A stretch of 64,000 bases of DNA from JAUIAI01 sp045106815 (GCA_045106815.1 JBGCFG010000024.1:124001-188000), one strand, 5' to 3'. Positions 52,474-62,226 are shown, numbered from the stretch's first letter. The notes: a model not told the origin generated them from the sequence alone. Program-made: numbers and translations.

Positions 52474-53967
52474 TCAGTTCTGTGCCTGATCTTCCAGTCC
52501 GATACGGGCTGTTTTGGCGGCGCGGATGCGGGCCCTTTCTAGTTTGCGCTCAAACAGTCGCTGGCGGGCCAATGCGAGCGCTTCTTCGCGTGACTCGAAT
52601 GCCGTCTCAGGTGTTTGCATGACGGCAGGCTCTTGCTGATCGGCAGTTTCAACCATTGTTTCCATCGTTTTCGCCTGATCGCTTATGACTGCCTCAGTCG
52701 ACGCGATGCTTGAAGCAGGTGCATCATTTCGTGTCAGTTCCGCCTCCGCCTTGGCGATTTGCTCTGCAGACAGTGTCAATGGCATTTCGGTTTCTTGCAC
52801 TGTTTCGATCGTTTGAACGTTTGCTTGAACATTTGCCTGGTCGATCATCTGCTCGGATGATCCGATCGCGGTCGCGCCAAGCATTGATGCCGACATAGTC
52901 GACTTGACGGGTTCTTGGATGCTTTGATCGTCAGCTACTCGCGCTTTGGCCGGCATGTCTGAAATCACTACCTGCTCGACCGAAGCTGTGACTGGCTTGA
53001 CTTCAGGTCTTGTGATCTGGATTGCTGGCGGCAGCATGGGAGACACTTGCTTGTCTTCGACCAAGTTTTCTGTCGCGGATTCAGACGGCTTAATCACGTC
53101 GGCGTTCACTGCGCTAACCTCGGTGATGGTGTTGTCCGCGGTCTCCGTCTCAAGTGTCTGGGTGTCCGGCTCAGCTGCTACAAGCGGTGGCAAGGTGGTG
53201 GAGGTCGTTGTGACCTGGGGGGAGACTGCAGGCTCGCTTACGGGCGAGACCTGCTGGTATGCGACGACAGGCGTTGCAGCTTTTGGTTCCAAATCGAGTT
53301 CATATACCCGCTTGTTGACTTGTCGCATACCTGAGCCCATCGACTCAGCCGTGACAACGGTCATGCCACTTGCATCAATTTGGGCCTGCCGCGCAGCGGC
53401 TTGTTCAGCGACGATTCGCTCAAGGCGCGCAGTCTCTGCAACGCGCTGGTATTGCGCTTCGATGCGTCGATTTGAAGGGGCCATCGCCCATGCTTTTGAT
53501 AGCTCCTGGTTAGCCTTTTGAAACTCGCCATTACGGGCCATGGCCATACCGAGGTTGGCACGCCATTGCGCCTTGCCTGGCTCCAGCCTGACAGCTTCAC
53601 CGAAGGCTGCAATGGCCAGCGGCTGGCGATTAGCCATGCTTTGAGCAATGCCGATCCCGACATAGGCATCGACCATTTTCGGGTTAAGGGAGAGGGCCTT
53701 TGCAAATGAGTCGATGGCGGCGTCTGTCTTGTGCTCGGCCAGCAGGCTCTTACCCGTCAAATAGGCAGCGCGATCTTCTGAGACGCCGTTGCTAATGCGG
53801 GTGGTTGGTTCAACCGACAACGTCGTAAGCGGGTCTTTGGTCGCTGCGGTGTTAGCCACTTTCTGACCGATACTCTTGCTCTGATCATCATTGACCATTG
53901 GGGCATATGTACCGCAGGCACCGAGGGTGACAGCAAATAGCGGCAACAGCAAACGGGCGTTTTTCAT
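52474..53967 (-). CDS. tadD: TadD-like TPR lipoprotein
   Basis: Start chosen at ATG 53967 (497 residues), just before a lipoprotein signal ending VTLGACG. Residues 60-180 form tetratricopeptide repeats (KSLLAEHKTDAAIDSFAKALSLNPKMVDAYVGIGIA). The remaining part is long, acidic and Thr/Glu-rich with repeats of similar segments, and ends with a basic helix. TadD proteins are pilotin-like lipoproteins for the Tad secretin. This one is much longer than the usual 200-250 residues. Confidence 0.78.
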   Translation of the reverse strand: MKNARLLLPLFAVTLGACGTYAPMVNDDQSKSIGQKVANTAATKDPLTTLSVEPTTRISNGVSEDRAAYLTGKSLLAEHKTDAAIDSFAKALSLNPKMVDAYVGIGIAQSMANRQPLAIAAFGEAVRLEPGKAQWRANLGMAMARNGEFQKANQELSKAWAMAPSNRRIEAQYQRVAETARLERIVAEQAAARQAQIDASGMTVVTAESMGSGMRQVNKRVYELDLEPKAATPVVAYQQVSPVSEPAVSPQVTTTSTTLPPLVAAEPDTQTLETETADNTITEVSAVNADVIKPSESATENLVEDKQVSPMLPPAIQITRPEVKPVTASVEQVVISDMPAKARVADDQSIQEPVKSTMSASMLGATAIGSSEQMIDQANVQANVQTIETVQETEMPLTLSAEQIAKAEAELTRNDAPASSIASTEAVISDQAKTMETMVETADQQEPAVMQTPETAFESREEALALARQRLFERKLERARIRAAKTARIGLEDQAQN

Positions 53968-54025
53968 GATCTCTCCAGCTTCCTTACGGATCAGCTTCTG
54001 TGTTTTATTCGGTGTTGAGTACTGC

Positions 54026-54949
54026 TTAGCTACCGCTACCAAATCGAGTCAGGGTGGCAACAACCTGAAGAATCGAAGGGCCAAGCAGAACAAGTAGTAG
54101 TGATGGGAAAATCAAGAATATCAACGGGAACAGCATTTTCAGAGGCAGTTTTGCCGCTTCTTCTTCAGCCCGTTGGTGTCTTTTCACCCGAAGTGCGTCA
54201 GATTGCACACGCAGTGACCGGCCCACGCCGGTACCAAAGCGGTCCGCCTGAATCATCATGGCAGCGAAGCTTGCGATTTCTTCAATGCCAGTGCGCTGGG
54301 CGAAGTTGCGCAGCGCCCGCTCTCGGGTGGCGCCCACCCGAATTTCAACGCCGATCAGTTGCAGTTCTTCTGCCATAGCAACACTTCGGTTTTCGAGGTC
54401 TTGGGCAGTTCGGGCGATGGCAGCATCCAGTCCAAGCCCAGCCTCGACACACACCACCATCAGATCCACTGCATCAGGAAACGCATTGAACAACTCGCGT
54501 TGGCGCTGGTCAGCGCGACGGCGAAGCCAGATGCCCGGCCAGTAAAACCCGAGTGCAGCGCCGCCGAGCAATACCGCAAGCGTCTGGATGTCGGTGAGTT
54601 CCACGCCAAAGAAAATAATGGCAGTCAGCAAGACCAGGGGTAGAAACACCAGCAATAGTACTTTGGTTGCGTTAAAGATGGTGGGCGCATTCTCGCCACG
54701 GATCCCTGCGTTAAGCAGCGTCTTTTTAAGGCCAGCCACTTCATCTTTAGAAGCGCTGGTCAGACGCGCGACGGGGCTCGCCAGCTTGGCAGCTTTGGCC
54801 CACTTTTGGGTCTTGGCCGTCCGCTTAGCCTGACCAGTCAGTCGGGCCAGTCTTGCCTTGGTCGTGTTCTCTTGTGTGAACAAAGCGGCGATGCCAAACG
54901 TGCCAGCGCCCGCCGCCAGAAAGATGAGTGCAATGACCGTCAGATCCAT
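54026..54949 (-). CDS. tadC: Tad pilus inner-membrane protein TadC
   Basis: This 307-residue protein belongs to the GspF/TadC family: an N-terminal helix and long linker, two helices near FLPLVLLTAIIFFGVELTDIQTLAVLL, then the GLDAAIARTAQDLENRSVAMAEELQLIGVEIRVGATRERALRNFAQRTG segment. TadB and TadC form the platform for the ATPase. It lies between tadD-like and tadB with a 12-bp gap to tadB. Confidence 0.93.
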   Translation of the reverse strand: MDLTVIALIFLAAGAGTFGIAALFTQENTTKARLARLTGQAKRTAKTQKWAKAAKLASPVARLTSASKDEVAGLKKTLLNAGIRGENAPTIFNATKVLLLVFLPLVLLTAIIFFGVELTDIQTLAVLLGGAALGFYWPGIWLRRRADQRQRELFNAFPDAVDLMVVCVEAGLGLDAAIARTAQDLENRSVAMAEELQLIGVEIRVGATRERALRNFAQRTGIEEIASFAAMMIQADRFGTGVGRSLRVQSDALRVKRHQRAEEEAAKLPLKMLFPLIFLIFPSLLLVLLGPSILQVVATLTRFGSGS

Positions 54950-54961
54950 GTTCAGTGCCCC

Positions 54962-55939
54962 TTAAATTCGAACTTTGACAATTCGGGTTAGCCAGAAGAT
55001 GCCTACTGCCATCATCGTTAGGGCAATAGACACCAACACCTGACCGTATTGGTCGGTCCAGAGCACGCTCATGAACTTCGGGTTGATAATCAGTAAACCG
55101 AAACCGGTAACAAATGGTAGGAGCGACAGAATCCAGGCGGATAGCCGACCTTCTGCGGTTAACACCCGCACCTGACCGAGCAGCTTGAAACGGCGACGGA
55201 TAAGGTCTGCAATCGTGTCGAGAATTTCGGCGAGGTTGCCACCTGTTTCCCGTTGCAACAGCACGGCAATGACGAAATAGCGAAGATCATCAATCGGGAT
55301 TCGGCGCGTGAGCGAAACGAGCGCATCACGGGTAGAGAGTCCAAAGCTGATTTCTTCACTCACCTGCCTAAACTCGGTCGCGATGGGTTCTGGCATTTCA
55401 TCGGCCACCATCTGAACGCTGGGAGCAAATGCATGGCCGGCGCGAAGTGAGCGACCAATCAGGTCGACTGCTTCTGGCAGTTGCTTCTCAAACGAGAGGA
55501 GCCGCTTGCGACGCTTGCGCATGAGCAATATGAACGGCATGGCAAAACCAAACAGGGCAGCCGCAAGAATGATGATTGCGGACTGACCGATCACGAACGC
55601 AATGGCGGCGCCCAGCAGCGCCCAAAACGCTGCGCCTGCGAGGAAGCCGCTTGCGCTGGCGGGGTCACCCGCTTGAGCCAGCACCTCTGACAATGATCCG
55701 TAGCGCGGCATTTGCTTGAGCAGCTTGGCAATCGCCTTTTCCTGGCGATTGACTTTGTTGCGGCGAAGGCTGAAGCCATCTGCCGAGCGAGCGGCAGAGC
55801 GCAATTGCTTGATTCTTTTATCCAGACGCGCTTCATCATCTGATTGCCCACCAATGGTGAGCTCAAACAGCCCCTGAACCAGAAAAGCCACTGCAATGAA
55901 CAAGGCGATGAGGCCAGCGATATGAACGATATCCATCAA
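54962..55939 (-). CDS. tadB: Tad pilus inner-membrane protein TadB
   Basis: This 325-residue platform protein has an N-terminal helix, a central pair of helices (FWALLGAAIAFVIGQSAIIILAAALFGFAMPFIL), and the GspF-type cytoplasmic segment LPEAVDLIGRSLRAGHAFAPSVQMVADEMPEP. It forms the inner-membrane platform with TadC. It lies 15 bp after the TadA stop. Typical length for TadB. Confidence 0.93.
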   Translation of the reverse strand: MMDIVHIAGLIALFIAVAFLVQGLFELTIGGQSDDEARLDKRIKQLRSAARSADGFSLRRNKVNRQEKAIAKLLKQMPRYGSLSEVLAQAGDPASASGFLAGAAFWALLGAAIAFVIGQSAIIILAAALFGFAMPFILLMRKRRKRLLSFEKQLPEAVDLIGRSLRAGHAFAPSVQMVADEMPEPIATEFRQVSEEISFGLSTRDALVSLTRRIPIDDLRYFVIAVLLQRETGGNLAEILDTIADLIRRRFKLLGQVRVLTAEGRLSAWILSLLPFVTGFGLLIINPKFMSVLWTDQYGQVLVSIALTMMAVGIFWLTRIVKVRI

Positions 55940-55954
55940 TCAGTCTCCTCGTGC

Positions 55955-57352
55955 TTAGCGCACACGCCGAGTCGGGTCGAACATGCCGAGCGGAATGGCA
56001 ACCCCATGTGCGCTGAGCTTGCTCAGGAACTGCGGGCGTACACCCGTTGCCTTCATCTCGCCCTGAACTCGACCCTTGCGATCAACACCGGATTGCTCAA
56101 ACGTGAAGATGTCCTGCATCGTGACCATATCGCCTTCCATACCGGTAATCTCGGCAATATTCATGAGGCGGCGCGTACCGTCGGTCATGCGTTGAATCTG
56201 TACAACCACTGAGATTGCAGAGGCAATCTGCTGGCGAATCGCTCTTTGCGGCAAGTCGAGCCCGGCCATGCACACCATGTTTTCAACCCGGGACAGCGCA
56301 TCGCGCGGCGTGTTGGCGTGGACTGTTGTCATTGAGCCATCGTGGCCGGTGTTCATCGCTTGCAGCATGTCAAACGCTTCAGCGCCACGAACCTCACCGA
56401 CAATGATTCGGTCGGGGCGCATGCGCAGGCTGTTCTTGACGAGTTCACGCTGACCAATCGCACCCTTGCCCTCGATATTGTCTGGGCGGGTTTCAAGACG
56501 AGCCACATGCGGCTGCTGAATGACAAGCTCGGCGGCATCTTCAATCGTGACGATGCGCTCGCGATTCGAAATGTGACCTGACAGAATATTGAGCAAGGTC
56601 GTTTTGCCTGAGCCCGTACCACCAGAAATCAAGACGTTAAGTTTCGCTTTTACCAGTCCGGCGAGTAGTTCGGCCATGGACTCGTTGATGGTGCCGTTCT
56701 TGATTAGTGCCTCCGCTGTGAGCGGTGCACCACCGAAGCGACGAATCGAGACCATCGGGCCATTGAGTGCCAAGGGGGCGATGACAGCGTTGACTCGCGA
56801 GCCGTCGGCAAGACGGGCGTCGACCATCGGATTGGTTTCATCGATGCGGCGACCCACCCGCGACACGATGCGGTCAATAATGCGCATCAGGTGATCGGTA
56901 CTGTCGAACTTGACGTCTGACTCTTCCAGGATGCCGGCTCGCTCGATGTACACCTGGTCAGGGCCGTTGATCAAAATGTCTGAAATACTGGGGTCTGCGA
57001 GCAAAGGCTCGATAGGCCCCATGCCCAGCACCTCATGCTCGATATCAAGCGCTAGGCTCGCACGTTCGCCGGCGTTGAGCACTGAACCCGACTCGGCAAT
57101 GATTTGCTCGGTCAGTTTGCGAAGCCCTGTGCGCACTTCTGCCTCGGGCAGTTTGCTCATCGCCTCAAGATCAACGTCATCCAGCAGCTTGGCATGTAGT
57201 TGCGCGCGCAGGCTGCGGTAGCCGGCCTCACGCTTGGCCTTGCCGGTGGCCTGGTCAATGACTCGTTTGACCATTGACTGACGATTCGGCTCGGCTGTCG
57301 GGGCTGGTTTAATCAAACCGGTAACCGGTGCGTTGATTTTGTCGCGTAGCAT
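55955..57352 (-). CDS. tadA: Tad pilus assembly ATPase TadA (CpaF)
   Basis: This 465-residue secretion ATPase has Walker A GGTGSGKTTLLN, the Asp box RIVTIEDAAEL, Walker B IIVGEVRGAEAFDMLQAM and the His box MTTVHANTPRDA. The N-terminal extension (about 60 residues) is typical of CpaF. It drives assembly of Flp pili. It starts 3 bp after the tadZ stop. Confidence 0.96.
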   Translation of the reverse strand: MLRDKINAPVTGLIKPAPTAEPNRQSMVKRVIDQATGKAKREAGYRSLRAQLHAKLLDDVDLEAMSKLPEAEVRTGLRKLTEQIIAESGSVLNAGERASLALDIEHEVLGMGPIEPLLADPSISDILINGPDQVYIERAGILEESDVKFDSTDHLMRIIDRIVSRVGRRIDETNPMVDARLADGSRVNAVIAPLALNGPMVSIRRFGGAPLTAEALIKNGTINESMAELLAGLVKAKLNVLISGGTGSGKTTLLNILSGHISNRERIVTIEDAAELVIQQPHVARLETRPDNIEGKGAIGQRELVKNSLRMRPDRIIVGEVRGAEAFDMLQAMNTGHDGSMTTVHANTPRDALSRVENMVCMAGLDLPQRAIRQQIASAISVVVQIQRMTDGTRRLMNIAEITGMEGDMVTMQDIFTFEQSGVDRKGRVQGEMKATGVRPQFLSKLSAHGVAIPLGMFDPTRRVR

Positions 57353-57355
57353 CTT

Positions 57356-58555
57356 TTATCCCCTCGAAGGTGCGAGTGAGAGCGGCGAGCGCATCCCGAA
57401 TGCTTTGCGCAGGCGGCTCGTGGGCTTTTCTTCATGATCTATCTGGTTGCTTAGGGCCGCAATGGCATCGATCACAGCGCCGCGTTTGCGGTGCTCAAAT
57501 ACCGGGATAGCGTGATTAATCGCATAGGTCACCGTCTTGAAGTCATTGGGAACTTTCAAAGACACCGGCATTTGCAAACTGGCTTCCACGTCGCCAACCC
57601 CAATATCTGTGCCGCGTTCATAGCGGTTGACGATCAGTCGCAGCTTGTTGCTCGCATAGCCAAGGCCTTCAAACATGGCTTTGAGTCGTTTGGCATCGTG
57701 TACATAGGGCAGGGCAAGCTGCATCACCATGTAGATGGTCTGTGCCACATCCAGGCCGCGTAGGATGCGGGCATCCAATACCCGGCCCGCATCGATCACA
57801 ACATGATCGAATCGATCCCGAGCTAGCTCAATGACGCGGTCAATCGCAGCAGGATCAATATCAATGCCCGCCTCAGGTGACTCTGGCGCTGGCAGGATCC
57901 ACAGCTGCTCGCCTGATTTGGTCATGCTGGCTTCAAGCATTTCGCCGTCAAGCCGGTCAATGTCCTGACAGACGTCAGCAATGCTGCGGTTGGGTGTTTC
58001 ATCGGTGAGAAACATGGCCGCATCGCCAAGGTTCAGGTTCAGATCGATAACGGCCACTCGCTTGCCGCGTGCGGCCAGGGCGGCCGCTGCGTTGGTGGCA
58101 AGAAAGGTCGCGCCGCTACCACCTTTTGCGGGCAAGAAGGCTGTCACCGGTGCACGAGGTGCGCCGGCTCTTGGATTGGCACCGGCAGTGCTGCGCTTGA
58201 GTTGGCGCATGACCGCGTCTTTCAGCTCAGCAAGTTCTGCCGGCGCAGGCACGACTTCACCGATACCACCTCGCATGGCCCAAAGCAGGAATTCAGCCGA
58301 ATAGTCAGCGGAAATAAGCAAGAGTTTGCAAGCTGGGTTGGCTTGCAGGGCCTCGGCGATGGCCACTCGGTCAGGCGCCTGCATTCGCGAGACCTCTGCG
58401 ACGATGAGATCGCAGGCCTGGTGCTGAATCTGATCGATCAGAAGATCGACCCCACCGACGGCAACAGACAGTTCCAGATCAAGGCCGGTTGCCTCGAGTT
58501 GATCGGCAAGCGGATCCAGTCGGTCTTGATGAAATGCAATGGCGCTGACGTTCAT
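57356..58555 (-). CDS. tadZ: Tad pilus polar-localisation protein TadZ/CpaE
   Basis: I take the ATG at 58555 (399 residues, AAGGGG upstream); the frame continues upstream to 58771 without family sequence. Residues 1-130 form an atypical receiver-like domain; a MinD/ParA-like ATPase follows with a deviant Walker A KGGSGAT that lacks the usual GK[ST] lysine, as in other TadZ proteins. It localises the Tad machinery. Confidence 0.9.
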   Translation of the reverse strand: MNVSAIAFHQDRLDPLADQLEATGLDLELSVAVGGVDLLIDQIQHQACDLIVAEVSRMQAPDRVAIAEALQANPACKLLLISADYSAEFLLWAMRGGIGEVVPAPAELAELKDAVMRQLKRSTAGANPRAGAPRAPVTAFLPAKGGSGATFLATNAAAALAARGKRVAVIDLNLNLGDAAMFLTDETPNRSIADVCQDIDRLDGEMLEASMTKSGEQLWILPAPESPEAGIDIDPAAIDRVIELARDRFDHVVIDAGRVLDARILRGLDVAQTIYMVMQLALPYVHDAKRLKAMFEGLGYASNKLRLIVNRYERGTDIGVGDVEASLQMPVSLKVPNDFKTVTYAINHAIPVFEHRKRGAVIDAIAALSNQIDHEEKPTSRLRKAFGMRSPLSLAPSRG

Positions 58556-58586
58556 GTTTGAACCCCTTATTGAGACGGTCGTTGCT

Positions 58587-58913
58587 TTAGTTATCGCCTG
58601 ATCCAATCCCGAGCACTTGAATCTTGGGCTCTGGGTTACGGTAGGTGTTGCGATAGCGCTCCAATGCAAGGCCAGCAGTCGTGCCATCTGTTCCGGCGAC
58701 ATTGCCGTGTTTCGTACCGGCATCAACATCAATGGTCTGCATTGCGCGGGCGCTTCGAACGGAGTCGCCAAATGCCTGATCCGTCAGGGTGGGCCCGGTG
58801 GTGAACTCACCGTTGCCCGGTGTGCCGCAGGCCGCGAGGCCGAACGAAACGATGGTCAGCGACAGGCCGGAAAAGAGTCGACCCTTGAGCGAGAGTGATT
58901 GCTTGGATTTCAT
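58587..58913 (-). CDS. Tad-cluster small lipoprotein (pilus assembly)
   Basis: This 108-residue lipoprotein has a lipobox LAAC and the motif FGDSVRSARAMQTIDVDAG, followed by GTTAGLALERYRN. Comparable small lipoproteins sit between the secretin and the tadZ gene in other Tad loci and are annotated as pilus assembly proteins. It probably aids the secretin in the outer membrane. It lies 15 bp after rcpA. Confidence 0.75.
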   Translation of the reverse strand: MKSKQSLSLKGRLFSGLSLTIVSFGLAACGTPGNGEFTTGPTLTDQAFGDSVRSARAMQTIDVDAGTKHGNVAGTDGTTAGLALERYRNTYRNPEPKIQVLGIGSGDN

Positions 58914-58928
58914 GTCTGTATCCCGGAA

Positions 58929-60461
58929 TTAGTTGATGAAGTAGTCGCCCAGGCCGTCGGCGCGAGGAGCTGTGATGACTTCAGTTGTCTTGGGGACCGT
59001 GCCGGGACGGTCTGCCGGCAGATCTTTGCGACCACCTGAGCCTTCCAGCATGCCGTTAAGCATCAGTTCGGTACGGGTCGGTGCCTGATAGTGATCAGTC
59101 GGGACAGCGATGTCTTCAGTTACAGGCTTGACCAAACGAGGCGTGATGATGAACATCAACTCGGTGCGATCATTCTGAAACTCAGTGCTTCGGAACAGCG
59201 AACCCAGAATGGGGATTTCGCCGAGCACCGGCAGGCGCTTGACCAGGCTGGTGACGTTGTTCTTGATCAGGCCGGCAATCGCAAAGCTTTGGCCGTCGCC
59301 CAGTTGCACAGTGGTCTGTGCCCGGCGAGTGGTGAAGCTTGGCAAAATGGTTGTTGAACCGTCTACTGAGGTAAACGGCGAGCCAGTCTGTGACAACTCA
59401 GACACTTCAGGCGCGACAGACAGATTGATGCGGCCGCCGCTCAAGACCGTGGGGGTGAACTTCAGGCCCACACCAAACTCTTTTTCTTCAAGTGTGATGG
59501 TGGGGACACCAAGCGCGCCGTTAGTACGGGCAACCGGAATGAAGATCTTGCCGCCGGCCAGGAAGCTAGCTTCTTTGCCGCTAACAGAAACGATGTTCGG
59601 CTCAGCAAGAACTTTGACCAGGCCGTTGCGCTGCTCAGCATCGATGCTAATGGCGTCACCGGCATTACGAACTGCGCTCAGCACGCCTGCACTGTCTGAC
59701 AATAAGTTGCTGACAATGCCATAGCGCCAGCCGCCGCGTGAGCGGTCAACATTGAGGCCTGCGCCGAGGCGGTCGAGCAATGACTTCGAGATCTCTGCAA
59801 CCTTGACTTCGAGCATGACCTGCTGGGGCTGATCGATTGACATCAGATTCACGACTCGGGGGCCTGCACCGTTGCCGCGAAGCTGGTCCTGGGTGATCTT
59901 CTGGTCGCCGCTGATGTCTTCTACCTTCAGGCTGCGTGAATACGCGGCAATGAATGACTCGGCAATCTGCATGGCTGAGTCGGCAGCAGAAATGCTGGAA
60001 ACAGAGCCTGACAGGACGAGCGAGTCTGCGGCAGCACTCACAGCGATATTTTGCTCGGCTGGCATCAGCGTACGGATACGCTGCTCCAATGCAGATGCGT
60101 CGGCGCTGACAGATACGTCAACAATCGTCGTGCCCCCACCTTTGCGCCAGAGCATGACATTGGTCGAGCCAAAGCCTTTGCCTAGCAGGTAGAGCTCACG
60201 GTTGTTGATGAGCGTCACGTCTGCCACGGCCGGGTTACCGACCGAGATTCGCTGAATGGGCTTGCTGAGGCGAATGAGCGTGGACTTACCTACGATCAAC
60301 TCCATCGCAGGGGCGATCGAAGAATCAGTATTTGGCTTGACCTGTTCAGGCTTGGCAGCTGGCGTTAGAGTGACCGCATTGTTCTGGGCGGCAGCGCCGG
60401 TGGCAAAGGCCAGTCCCAGGACAAAAACGATCGGCTTAAGTGAAGTTGAGGACATTTTCAT
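58929..60461 (-). CDS. cpaC: Tad pilus outer-membrane secretin RcpA/CpaC
   Basis: This 510-residue secretin has a signal peptide (LGLAFATGAAA), N-terminal domains with PIQRISVGNPAVADVTLINNRELYLLGKGFGSTNVMLW, a BON-like segment (VLSGSVSSISAADSAMQIAESF), and the secretin core with the conserved ending VLGEIPILGSLFRS. It forms the outer-membrane channel for the Flp pilus. It sits between cpaB and the small lipoprotein gene. Confidence 0.95.
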   Translation of the reverse strand: MKMSSTSLKPIVFVLGLAFATGAAAQNNAVTLTPAAKPEQVKPNTDSSIAPAMELIVGKSTLIRLSKPIQRISVGNPAVADVTLINNRELYLLGKGFGSTNVMLWRKGGGTTIVDVSVSADASALEQRIRTLMPAEQNIAVSAAADSLVLSGSVSSISAADSAMQIAESFIAAYSRSLKVEDISGDQKITQDQLRGNGAGPRVVNLMSIDQPQQVMLEVKVAEISKSLLDRLGAGLNVDRSRGGWRYGIVSNLLSDSAGVLSAVRNAGDAISIDAEQRNGLVKVLAEPNIVSVSGKEASFLAGGKIFIPVARTNGALGVPTITLEEKEFGVGLKFTPTVLSGGRINLSVAPEVSELSQTGSPFTSVDGSTTILPSFTTRRAQTTVQLGDGQSFAIAGLIKNNVTSLVKRLPVLGEIPILGSLFRSTEFQNDRTELMFIITPRLVKPVTEDIAVPTDHYQAPTRTELMLNGMLEGSGGRKDLPADRPGTVPKTTEVITAPRADGLGDYFIN

Positions 60462-60475
60462 CGAGTTCTCCGGGA

Positions 60476-61282
60476 TCAGAGGGCTTTGTTAGAACGCTGC
60501 ACACCGCGAATAACTTCGACAGTGTTCTTTTCAGACTTGGCAATGCGGCGAACAGGGCGCTTGATTGGCGCTGCCCGTTTTTTGGCTTCTTTGCCGATCA
60601 GGTCTGTCTTGCGGGCGCCTTTGGTGGCGCCAGCCTGCAGATCAACTTGATTGCGCAGCACGAGTGACAGCGCACCAATGCTGCGAGCCAGGTCGAGTCG
60701 CTCGGCTTGTTCAGGTGACACTTCAAGCGTGACAGCATTAACAACCCGAGGGGCTGTGTCGTCACGTTGGGTCTGCTGTGCAATTGAGAGCACCAGAATG
60801 CGCTCAAGCACAATCTTGGAGATGGGCTTGTCGACGTTGTCTTTCGTGGCGACCAGCACATCAACGTAGTTACCGGGGAGTGCAAAGCCCGCAACACCAA
60901 CGACTTCGTTGACCTTAACGGTAATGGCGCGGTTGCCTTGACCAATCAGGGCAGACAGGCCGCCTTTGCTTCCCTTGGGGGCTAGCTTGGGCTCAAGAAT
61001 AGGCTCGCCCTGAGTGAGAGACGTGCGAATGACGCGGCCCTTCAAATCGTCCATGGTCTTGAACGCGCCCTTGGGCAGATCGGCTGCAGACCAGTCGATT
61101 GACTTGAGCATCTTCTCGTCGAGCATCTGACCCATAGGCAGATCTTCCTTGGCAATCACAATCTTCACGCTTGAAGCGGGTGCGACTGCCACGGCGGGAT
61201 TTTGCTGCCCGATCATGGAAACAGCAGCCAGCCCGGCCACGCCGCTCAGCACGAGCAGTAAGACTCCTTTAGTTCCACGCAT
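60476..61282 (-). CDS. cpaB: Tad pilus assembly protein CpaB/RcpC
   Basis: The start is ATG 61282 (268 residues) with GGAGAA five bases upstream; the TTG at 61438 would add unlike sequence. A membrane anchor (GVLLLVLSGVAGLAAVSMI) is followed by a SAF-type domain (IAKEDLPMGQMLDEKMLKSIDW) and TQGEPILEPKLAPKG. CpaB works with the secretin in the periplasm. It is the fourth gene of the minus-strand Tad operon. Confidence 0.92.
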   Translation of the reverse strand: MRGTKGVLLLVLSGVAGLAAVSMIGQQNPAVAVAPASSVKIVIAKEDLPMGQMLDEKMLKSIDWSAADLPKGAFKTMDDLKGRVIRTSLTQGEPILEPKLAPKGSKGGLSALIGQGNRAITVKVNEVVGVAGFALPGNYVDVLVATKDNVDKPISKIVLERILVLSIAQQTQRDDTAPRVVNAVTLEVSPEQAERLDLARSIGALSLVLRNQVDLQAGATKGARKTDLIGKEAKKRAAPIKRPVRRIAKSEKNTVEVIRGVQRSNKAL

Positions 61283-61316
61283 CTCAGTTCTCCAATGGTC
61301 TGAATTTAGGAATTGT

Positions 61317-61925
61317 TTAAATCGCGATTGACCAGGGCAGTCGGTAGCCCTGATCAAGTAAAGCTGCCAGCAACACGGCTGCCGAGCTGATGGCAACGGC
61401 AAAAGGCAGCCGGTCAGCGGTGTCGTGTTGTGGGTCAAATGAGGTGTTTGTGTCGCCGCCTTCGCCAGCGAGCTTGTGCATCAGTAGCAAGCGCATATTC
61501 GTGGCGAGTTTGGCGCGGCGCTCGGCATTGAAAAGGCGAACAACTGACAGCACGCCGCCGCAGAGAAAGACCAGCACAATCAGGCCGATCACATGCTCTG
61601 ACCCAAATAACGCGCCAAACATGGCCATTAGCTTGACGTCGCCGGCGCCCATCGCCCGAATCATGTACAGCACGAGAAATACGCTAAAGGCAATCAATGC
61701 GCCGATGGCGGCCTGAGTGAATCCGATACCACCCGGCGCAAAGCGATCAAAGATGCCGTAACCAGCGGGTGCGAACAGGTGAAAAGAGAATGCGATGGCC
61801 AAACCTGTCAAGACAAGCACGTTGGGAATTCGACGCGAGCGGAAGTCACTGACACAGATCGCGGCAATGATGACGATCAATGTGAAGATGACAATGCTGC
61901 GGATCAGCATGAAATGTGCATCCAT
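61317..61925 (-). CDS. tadV: Type IV prepilin peptidase CpaA/TadV
   Basis: Start chosen at ATG 61925 (202 residues). This aspartic prepilin peptidase has the two catalytic Asp motifs: CVSDFRSRRIPN after helix 1 and GAGDVKLMAMFG. About six membrane helices are present. It processes the Flp prepilins (encoded just upstream) and pseudopilins TadE/TadF. It follows flp genes with an 11-bp gap. Confidence 0.94.
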   Translation of the reverse strand: MDAHFMLIRSIVIFTLIVIIAAICVSDFRSRRIPNVLVLTGLAIAFSFHLFAPAGYGIFDRFAPGGIGFTQAAIGALIAFSVFLVLYMIRAMGAGDVKLMAMFGALFGSEHVIGLIVLVFLCGGVLSVVRLFNAERRAKLATNMRLLLMHKLAGEGGDTNTSFDPQHDTADRLPFAVAISSAAVLLAALLDQGYRLPWSIAI

Positions 61926-61935
61926 CGTTCTTGCC

Positions 61936-62133
61936 TCAGCAGTTGCCGATTCCGGCGGCAGCCGCAATACCGTTACAGATGCGCAGATACATGGCCTGGC
62001 CTTCCAGTCCAACCAGCACAAGCGAAGCAACGATGATCAGAGCGATGAAGGCTGCGAGGATGGCGTACTCCGTCGCAGACGAGCCTGAGTCGTCAAGTAG
62101 AAATTGCTTCAGTTTTGTGAAGAGAAGGTGCAT
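61936..62133 (-). CDS. flp: Flp-type major/minor pilin 2
   Basis: This 65-residue prepilin has the short basic leader and the Flp processing site G17-S18, with Glu22 (+5) and Tyr23 (+6) as the family requires (DSGSSATEYAILAAFIAL). A hydrophobic helix follows, and the C-terminus has two cysteines (CNGIAAAAGIGNC). It probably is a minor or alternate pilin. Confidence 0.9.
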   Translation of the reverse strand: MHLLFTKLKQFLLDDSGSSATEYAILAAFIALIIVASLVLVGLEGQAMYLRICNGIAAAAGIGNC

Positions 62134-62182
62134 GCAGTCGTTGCCGTCTGTTTGTTAATGGGATCCCTGGCAGGATCCAGAC

Positions 62183-62203
62183 TCCGGGCTCTTACGGCCC
62201 GGA
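62183..62203 (-). repeat. Intercistronic hairpin between the two flp genes
   Basis: TCCGGGC (62183-62189) pairs with GCCCGGA (62197-62203), with a 7-nt loop. It lies in the 93-bp gap between the two pilin genes and has no T-run. It may stabilise or attenuate the flp1 transcript. Confidence 0.55.
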
Positions 62204-62226
62204 TGTCGTCTTCGCAGATGAACTGC

